Shown in pieces: positions 32,004 to 36,104 of a DNA stretch of 36,104 bases (within the stretch, counting starts at the first letter, position 1; every line of letters begins with the position of its first letter). This stretch comes from an uncultured Cellulosilyticum sp. (GTDB taxonomy: Bacteria; Bacillota; Clostridia; Lachnospirales; Cellulosilyticaceae). The stretch lies in the NCBI GenBank assembly GCA_934725855.1, contig CAKVCL010000033.1, positions 1 to 36,104 on the forward strand, read 5' to 3'. The notes under the pieces are model-generated. The model had not been told where the DNA came from and did no database searches. It was given only the letters and a program-made list of their open reading frames with translations. A program made the position numbers and the translations under genes.

Positions 32004-32936
32004 GTGCGCTCAAGAAGGAAACAAATGATAAGAGTCATTGTGTTATTTGCAACATTAACGCTTATCTTTACAGGAACAAGTTTTGCCCTAGCAGTAAACT
32101 TTCCTAAAAAGATTTCAGCAATGCATGAAGTACAAGCTGCGGTTATCGAACTTGAAAAAAATAAGGAAACACAATCAGAAACATTAAAACAAGTAAAAAC
32201 TCAAATGGATGATATAAACGCACAGATTCAGTCCCTACAGACGTTATTAGATACGCTTAAAGAAAATGTGGGTGAGCCAGAAGAATATGATGAAAGTCAA
32301 GGAATTAAACGTGCTTATTTAACATTTGATGATGGACCTAGTGATAATACCGTTAGAATTTTAGATTGCTTAAAAGAAAATAATATTAAAGCCACTTTCT
32401 TTGTGATTGGAAAAGATGGATATGATGAGGTCTATAAACGTATAGTGGATGAAGGACACACTTTGGCCATTCACTCAAATACTCATGATTACAGCTCAAT
32501 CTATGTAAGTGTTTCTACTTTTATGGACGATATTAACACACTAGCTGACAAGTTAGAGCGTATCACAGGTGTTAGACCAACAGCTATGCGTTTCCCAGGA
32601 GGCTCAAACAACACAATTAGTAATAAGTATGGCGGTGAGGACCTAATGGATAAGCTCGTTAATGAGGTAACCTCAGCTGGATTTACCTATTATGATTGGA
32701 ATGTAGACTCTACCGATGCAACAGGTAATAATATTGATAAACAAGCTATCTTTAACTCTGTTGTAAATGGTTCTGCTGATAAAACCAATGCCATTATCTT
32801 AATGCACGATGCACCAGCGAAAGCCACTACGGCTGATGCCTTGCCAGCTATTATTGATGGCTTAAAGAAAAAAGGCTTTATATTTAGCGGCATTAATGAA
32901 CGCACACCAGAAGTACAGTTTAAAAAACACAATTAG
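32004..32936 (+). CDS. Membrane-anchored polysaccharide deacetylase (CE4) with coiled-coil stalk
   Basis: This is a cell-surface carbohydrate esterase that removes N-acetyl groups, probably from peptidoglycan. The CE4 motifs are all present: TFDDGPSD (catalytic and metal Asp), HSNTHDYSS (metal-binding H-x3-H), RFPGGSNNT, the YYDWNVDS motif and IILMHD. A single N-terminal helix (about residues 8-28) and a coiled coil (about 40-85) place the catalytic domain outside the membrane on a stalk. GTG at 32004 is preferred since AGGGGAGG lies 5 nt before it; an ATG at 31986 in frame precedes that site. Likely co-transcribed with the coiled-coil gene before it. Confidence 0.92.
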   Translation: MRSRRKQMIRVIVLFATLTLIFTGTSFALAVNFPKKISAMHEVQAAVIELEKNKETQSETLKQVKTQMDDINAQIQSLQTLLDTLKENVGEPEEYDESQGIKRAYLTFDDGPSDNTVRILDCLKENNIKATFFVIGKDGYDEVYKRIVDEGHTLAIHSNTHDYSSIYVSVSTFMDDINTLADKLERITGVRPTAMRFPGGSNNTISNKYGGEDLMDKLVNEVTSAGFTYYDWNVDSTDATGNNIDKQAIFNSVVNGSADKTNAIILMHDAPAKATTADALPAIIDGLKKKGFIFSGINERTPEVQFKKHN

Positions 32937-33090
32937 AAAATGAATGATACACTTTCCTAGGATATAGCAGGGAACTATAATATGAGTGGGAATGTATTGA
33001 TATATGTCCAGATACATTATTAGATGCACCCATTGTAGAAAATATACAATAAGTAGAAGATAGATAGACTGTTTGCACACATATAAAAAT
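32937..33090. other. Intergenic stretch after deacetylase gene
   Basis: I see no ORF with a ribosome site, RNA gene or repeat here. A terminator for the deacetylase operon follows at 33091, about 155 bp after the stop codon. Confidence 0.4.
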
Positions 33091-33137
33091 AAGGCTATTG
33101 GGATAGATGATATGAAAATCCTAATAGCCTTGTTTAG
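33091..33137 (+). terminator. Intrinsic terminator after the deacetylase operon
   Basis: AAGGCTATTGGGAT (33091-33104) pairs over 14 bp (one G-U) with ATCCTAATAGCCTT, followed by GTTTAG. The T-run is short. Confidence 0.65.
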
Positions 33138-33243
33138 TATAAAAAACGTCAGTTAACTAAATAGCGTTTTCAAAGTAAAAAGATAGATATTGAAATAAGA
33201 TTGCTATATAATAGATTAATAAGATATAGAGAGGGGGATGGAT

Positions 33244-34125
33244 ATGGAATCTCCAATTACAGCAATAGGTTTTTCAGAAATTGATAAGAAGTATACGCTC
33301 GAGCAGATTGTGGCTGAAATACTTGATAAACCTACCACTCAACAAGCAAGTCGCAGAAATAATAAAGATATAGTTGCTGAATACGTTAAAGAATTTGGAA
33401 AAGATATGTTTGTGATGGTGAGAATCGTCATGCACTCAGAAGATAAAGAGGCGAAGATTGAAGTAGAACAATGCGAGCCTTACTTAAGGTCAAGTTATAC
33501 AATAGATGTTGAAGAATTATCTGTTGAAGCAATAGATGATGAGTTCAACTACTATGTAATCTGTGAAGAAAAAGAAACAGGCATTCAATTCATCTTTTGG
33601 TTACAAAATGTGATTGAATATGTGGAAGCTTTGGCTCATAAAAAAACATTTAACCAAGTTAAGATTGCCGCATTAGCAATGGAGGGGACGATTGTCCTTC
33701 CTATTGAAAAAGATGAGGAAGATGAAGCGGAAGAAAAAGAAGAAAAAGAAAAGATTAAGGTCATGCTTCAAAGAGCTAGAGAAGGCGATGAAGAAGCTAG
33801 AGCAGAGCTAGAAGCAGAAGAAAAAGAAATGGATGACCAACTGAAAGAACGTATGTATCAGGAAGATTTTCTTTCAATCATGAGTGGTTATTTTGTTCCA
33901 ACTACTTTAGTAGATGCTAACTATGCGATATTAGGTGAGATTAAAGAAATGACAACTAGAAGAAATATTAAGACAGGGGAAGAAGTTTATCTTTTCACCT
34001 TAGATGTCAATGATATGCCTCTAGAAGTTATGATTAATAAGAAGCAACTGATAGGGATGCCTTCAGTTGGCATGCGATTTATGGGAACTTGTTGGTTACA
34101 AGGTACAATAGTTACAAATAATTAG
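33244..34125 (+). CDS. DUF3881-like protein of unknown function
   Basis: This is a soluble acidic protein of 293 aa without signal peptide or membrane helix. It resembles the DUF3881 family that I associate with Lachnospiraceae: the opening ITAIGFSEIDKKYTLEQIV, a middle segment with FIFWLQNVIEY, and the C-terminal VPTTLVDANYAILGEI and MRFMGTCWLQGTIV. A long Glu/Lys-rich stretch (about residues 160-205) is probably a charged helix linking two domains. No catalytic motif is visible. The ATG at 33244 is favoured because GAGGGGG ends 6 nt earlier; the ATG at 33238 directly abuts it. A TATAAT at 33207-33212 may be its -10. Family recall, not computed. Confidence 0.75.
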   Translation: MESPITAIGFSEIDKKYTLEQIVAEILDKPTTQQASRRNNKDIVAEYVKEFGKDMFVMVRIVMHSEDKEAKIEVEQCEPYLRSSYTIDVEELSVEAIDDEFNYYVICEEKETGIQFIFWLQNVIEYVEALAHKKTFNQVKIAALAMEGTIVLPIEKDEEDEAEEKEEKEKIKVMLQRAREGDEEARAELEAEEKEMDDQLKERMYQEDFLSIMSGYFVPTTLVDANYAILGEIKEMTTRRNIKTGEEVYLFTLDVNDMPLEVMINKKQLIGMPSVGMRFMGTCWLQGTIVTNN

Positions 34126-34163
34126 GACAATTAATACTTGACTTATGAACATTAAAACGGTAG

Positions 34164-34169
34164 TATAAT
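34164..34169 (+). promoter_or_regulatory. -10 element before the tRNA-Arg pair
   Basis: Perfect TATAAT 19 bp before the tRNA-like sequence at 34188. TTGACT at 34138-34143 would leave a 20-bp spacer, longer than usual, so only the -10 is called. Confidence 0.45.
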
Positions 34170-34187
34170 AAGTGCTATTGGTTTAAT

Positions 34188-34300
34188 GTTCTCGTAGCTC
34201 AGTAGGATAGAGCGACCGCCTCCTAAGGTTGCGTTACAACGGCCGCCTTAGAAAAACTTCATATAGGATTCAAGTTCGAGTTTTTTCGGGCTTAGTCATA
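34188..34300 (+). pseudogene. Degenerate tRNA-Arg(CCT): intact 5' half, disrupted 3' half
   Basis: From 34188 the sequence reads like a tRNA through acceptor 5' arm, D-arm (GCTCAGTAGGATAGAGC) and the anticodon loop CTCCTAA. The latter is identical to the loop of the intact tRNA-Arg 120 bp downstream. The expected 3' side of the anticodon stem (GCGGT) is missing. About 60 bp of unrelated sequence follow before a poor T-loop (TTCGAGT) without a matching stem. No 3' acceptor arm complements GTTCTCG. It cannot fold as a normal tRNA. An intron of this size is not plausible. Confidence 0.6.
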
Positions 34301-34311
34301 AAACCAGCCAT

Positions 34312-34388
34312 GTCTCAGTAGCTCAGTTGGATAGAGCACACGCCTCCTAAGCGTGGGGCCGGAGGTTCAAATCCTCTCTGGGACGCCA
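34312..34388 (+). tRNA. tRNA-Arg, anticodon CCT
   Basis: Acceptor GTCTCAG pairs with CTGGGAC (one T-G), discriminator G at 34385 and encoded CCA at 34386-34388. The anticodon stem CACGC/GCGTG encloses CTCCTAA, anticodon CCT (reads AGG). The T-arm is GGAGGTTCAAATCCTCT. Encoded CCA contrasts with the tRNA-Arg(TCG) in this window. The 3' end is a classical integrase target, and an integrative element seems to begin right after it. Confidence 0.95.
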
Positions 34389-34397
34389 GCTAACAAC

Positions 34398-34434
34398 GCC
34401 GAAAGCCTTTGTTTTCAAGGGTTTTCGGCTTTTC
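34398..34434 (+). terminator. Terminator following tRNA-Arg(CCT)
   Basis: GCCGAAAGCC (34398-34407) pairs with GGTTTTCGGC (34420-34429, one G-T), followed by TTTTCTTA. Confidence 0.75.
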
Positions 34435-34549
34435 TTATATAAAAAGCTGCGAAAAAGCTCTTTCACTGTATGAGATAAAATTCTACTCCAAAATTTGATT
34501 TTTGACAACCCCTCCAGAATCGAACGGTTGTTATAAGGCAAAATTGCCA

Positions 34550-34640
34550 GCTAATTATTAGCAGAAAATGGGCTGTTCTTGCTAATGAAAATGCCCTTCC
34601 TGCTAATCAGACCAAAAATCGTGCCAAAAATCCAGCTAAT
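34550..34640. repeat. GCTAAT iterons upstream of the RepA region
   Basis: GCTAAT occurs at 34550, 34581, 34602 and 34635, plus an inverted ATTAGC at 34557-34562 that makes a GCTAATTATTAGC palindrome with the first. Intervals of 31, 21 and 33 bp are close to three, two and three helical turns, so the copies would face the same side. Candidate binding sites for RepA, or for the element's excisionase/integrase. Confidence 0.5.
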
Positions 34641-34707
34641 CAAAAAAGGCGGATGTTTTGAGTACCATGCAGTTATAGCAGATAAAATTGAATATCGTTA
34701 TATACAT

Positions 34708-34755
34708 AGAGCGTCTATTTGCCCCGCATTGGGGATGGATAGGCGCTCTTTTTTT
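34708..34755 (+). terminator. Leader terminator/attenuator before the element's first operon
   Basis: The outer stem AGAGCGTCTAT (34708-34718) pairs with ATAGGCGCTCT (one T-G). The inner stem is CCCC/GGGG. A run of seven T follows. It sits about 45 bp before the start codon of the first small gene, so it either ends an upstream transcript or attenuates this operon. Confidence 0.7.
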
Positions 34756-34800
34756 ATGCCCAAAACCATGGGCAAATACAAGAGATTGGAGGTGTTTTAT

Positions 34801-35025
34801 TTGAGCAAGCCTGTTTATGCCGCAGACAAGCCGAGCGATTGCCATTACTGCTACTTCTGGACGAATGGCAGAAAGGGTTGCCGTCTGGGTAGAAATAATT
34901 GCTACTACTTAATCTCTTTGCCACCGAAACCCAAGTCGGAATGTGATGGCTGTCCCTATGGGCGAGATCACCCGTGCATTGGTTGGTGTACGAAGAAGGT
35001 TATGCGTGAAGTGGGGCTTCGTTGA
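34801..35025 (+). CDS. Small Cys-rich (probable zinc-binding) element protein
   Basis: This is a 74-aa protein with eight Cys: CHYC, CRLGRNNC, CDGC, and C/C around HPCIGWC. The pattern suggests one or two zinc sites. I associate near-identical small proteins with the position before the initiator in Firmicutes integrative elements, but no function is known to me. TTG at 34801 is taken as start because TTGGAGGTG lies just before it; the longer frame back to 34579 would run through the terminator hairpin. The next gene begins 1 bp after the stop. Confidence 0.7.
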   Translation: MSKPVYAADKPSDCHYCYFWTNGRKGCRLGRNNCYYLISLPPKPKSECDGCPYGRDHPCIGWCTKKVMREVGLR

Positions 35026-35026
35026 T

Positions 35027-35161
35027 ATGGATGCGTATGAACAGGAATGCCGCTTCTGCCATTTTGCCCGATGTCCTTACGAAAAGACGGATACGACTTT
35101 CCGCAGCATTCCGCTGACAACAGAAAGTGTTCCGCAGAAAGAAGGTGGTGAAGCCGTGTGA
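35027..35161 (+). CDS. Very small Cys-containing element protein
   Basis: This is a 44-aa protein starting at ATG 35027, one base after the preceding stop and overlapping the initiator start by four bases (GTGA). The motif CRFCHFARC with Cys/His spacing looks like a half zinc site. Function unknown. Tight packing on both sides argues it is a real member of the operon despite its length. No strong ribosome site is seen, consistent with translational coupling. Confidence 0.6.
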   Translation: MDAYEQECRFCHFARCPYEKTDTTFRSIPLTTESVPQKEGGEAV

Positions 35162-36087
35162 GTTTTGATTATTTTTACGGTCAGCAATCCGATCTATTCA
35201 CATTCTATCGAGTTCCGAAGGTGTTGTTCACGAACGAGAGGTTCTGGAATATTTCCGCTGATGCCAAGATGCTGTATGGCATTTTGCTTGACCGTATGAG
35301 CCTGTCTGCCAAGAATGGTTGGATAGATAAAAACGGTCGAGTGTATATCATTTTTACAATCGACGAAGCGAAGATGGCTCTGAACTGCGCTGAACAAAAG
35401 GCTATCAAGCTGCTCAGTGAACTTGAGAAGAAAGCAGGATTGATTGAACGCAAGCGCCAAGGTCTGGGAAAGCCCAACCTGATCTATGTGAAGAACTTTA
35501 TCTCTGCTGTGGATTCACAACTCTTGAATTGTGAAAATCACAATTCTGGAACAATGGAAATCACAACTCAAGAACTTCCAAAATCACAATGTAATAATAC
35601 TGATAAAAATAATACTGAATTTAGTGATACTGATTCTATCTTTCCTTCCGGAAATGGTGGAATGATGGACGAGAATGACCGCTATCAAGAATACTTTGAT
35701 TATTTCTCGGATCAGCTCAGTATGGATTTGTTGAAGAAGGATTACCCTTACGATTCCGAAATGCTGGATAACATTCTGGAGTTGATCGTTGAAACGGTTT
35801 GCACAAAGCGACCGTTGATTCGCATTGGTGCAGAGGAGCGTCCGGCAGAAATTGTCCGCAGTCGGTTTATGAAACTGAATGTCGAACACATTCGATATGT
35901 TATGGACTGCTTCAAAGAGAACACCACAAAGATTAGAAATATCCGTCAGTATATGCTGACTACGATATACAATGCGCCGACGACAATAGACACCTACTAC
36001 GATGCTCTTGTTCGGCACGATATGTCACACGGATATTTGGAAGGAGGATTTAAGAAATTGAAAATGAAGCGAGAGGAAGGAGAGTGA
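35158..36087 (+). CDS. Replication initiator protein A (RepA N-terminal domain, DUF6017-like C-terminus)
   Basis: This is a replication initiator of integrative elements and plasmids. The N-terminal RepA_N winged-helix domain is recognisable at residues about 12-110: FYRVPKVLFTNERFWNISADAKMLYGILLDRMSLS, the WIDKNGRVYIIFTIDEAKMALNC segment and KKAGLIERKRQGLGKPNLIYV. A Ser/Asn/Thr-rich linker (about 120-175) follows. The C-terminal domain (about 185-300), rich in KNVEHIRYVMDCF-type helices, matches what I recall as DUF6017. The GTG start at 35158 overlaps the previous stop, and AGAAAGAAGGTGG lies before it. It may bind the GCTAAT iterons upstream. Confidence 0.87.
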   Translation: MSFDYFYGQQSDLFTFYRVPKVLFTNERFWNISADAKMLYGILLDRMSLSAKNGWIDKNGRVYIIFTIDEAKMALNCAEQKAIKLLSELEKKAGLIERKRQGLGKPNLIYVKNFISAVDSQLLNCENHNSGTMEITTQELPKSQCNNTDKNNTEFSDTDSIFPSGNGGMMDENDRYQEYFDYFSDQLSMDLLKKDYPYDSEMLDNILELIVETVCTKRPLIRIGAEERPAEIVRSRFMKLNVEHIRYVMDCFKENTTKIRNIRQYMLTTIYNAPTTIDTYYDALVRHDMSHGYLEGGFKKLKMKREEGE

Positions 36088-36093
36088 CGAAAA

Positions 36094-36104
36094 ATGTCGA
36101 AAAA
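36094..36104 (+). CDS. Start of next element gene (partial)
   Basis: ATG at 36094 follows AAGGAGAG by about 11 nt; a GTG at 36084 in the same operon is the alternative. Only the first codons (MSK...) are in the window. In related elements a ParA-like ATPase often follows the initiator, but nothing here can show that. Confidence 0.35.

Larger units (their letters stand above)
34386..36104 (+). mobile_element. Left end of an integrative (conjugative-type) element at tRNA-Arg(CCT)
   Basis: From the tRNA 3' end onward codon use and base composition change to a clearly G+C-richer type. Small Cys-rich ORFs, a RepA-type initiator with C-terminal DUF6017-like part, and the start of a further gene follow without gaps. 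This gene order is one I associate with Firmicutes integrative conjugative elements. Neither an integrase nor a conjugation gene is inside the window, and the second boundary is not visible, so the exact attL is inferred to lie in the tRNA 3' end. Confidence 0.65.

Noticed and set aside
34188..34300. tRNA-Arg with a group I intron in the anticodon loop (known for tRNA-Arg(CCU) in other bacteria)
   Set aside because: The insertion is under 100 bp, far too short for a group I intron, and the 3' half of the tRNA does not resume.
34347..34541. 64-codon minus-strand ORF ending ...RPREDLNLRPHA overlapping tRNA-Arg(CCT)
   Set aside because: It is the antisense of the tRNA and its terminator; this kind of ending is a well-known spurious translation next to tRNA genes.
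34579..34800. Upstream extension of the small Cys-rich protein to ATG 34579
   Set aside because: The frame would cross the iterons and a strong terminator hairpin, and the good ribosome site is just before TTG 34801.

Overview
The window is about 36 kb of AT-rich, Gram-positive-type DNA. It has strong AGGAGG-like ribosome sites, lipoprotein-type transporter binding proteins, an SLH-like wall enzyme, a DUF3881-type protein and a PstS with the domain order I associate with Lachnospiraceae. Together these point to a clostridial chromosome of Lachnospiraceae or a close relative (a Cellulosilyticum-like genome would fit). The assignment is inference.

Layout. 1-4 kb: a zinc-ribbon/TM2 membrane protein, a D,D-carboxypeptidase with SLH-like C-terminus (minus strand), a TetR regulator, tRNA-Arg(TCG) and a class III Fic protein. 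4.0-9.6 kb: a five-gene Opp/Nik-type ABC importer followed by a histidine-rich CsoR/RcnR-family metal sensor. A G-tract operator candidate lies beside the importer promoter, so nickel (or a related metal) uptake under metal control is the best reading. 9.7-14.2 kb: pstS-pstC-pstA-pstB-phoU. 14.2-19.7 kb: a 0.6-kb gap with no convincing gene, a PLD-nuclease/helicase, a methyltransferase and two near-identical Rpn-type nucleases. 19.7-25.6 kb: two Na+/phosphate symporter-PhoU fusion genes, then phoP and phoR. 25.6-30.8 kb: a livJ-HMGF branched-chain amino acid importer. 30.8-34.1 kb: a nitroreductase, a coiled-coil membrane protein beside a coiled-coil polysaccharide deacetylase, and a DUF3881-type protein. 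34.1-36.1 kb: a degenerate tRNA-Arg, an intact tRNA-Arg(CCT), and the left end of a more GC-rich integrative element with GCTAAT iterons, two small Cys-rich genes, a RepA-type initiator and the first codons of the next gene.

The clearest system-level result is a phosphate regulon read from promoter sequence. Four promoters (two in tandem before pstS, one before each symporter gene) share TTAC boxes in 11-bp phase, a final TTTACA, exactly 9 bp, and a weak -10 hexamer. The presumed controllers PhoP and PhoR are encoded at the end of the same region. The regulon is interrupted by the helicase/methyltransferase/Rpn block, which resembles a genome-defence cargo. PstS appears circularly permuted relative to the classical protein. 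The most speculative candidate for an undescribed system is the PLD-helicase plus methyltransferase pair.
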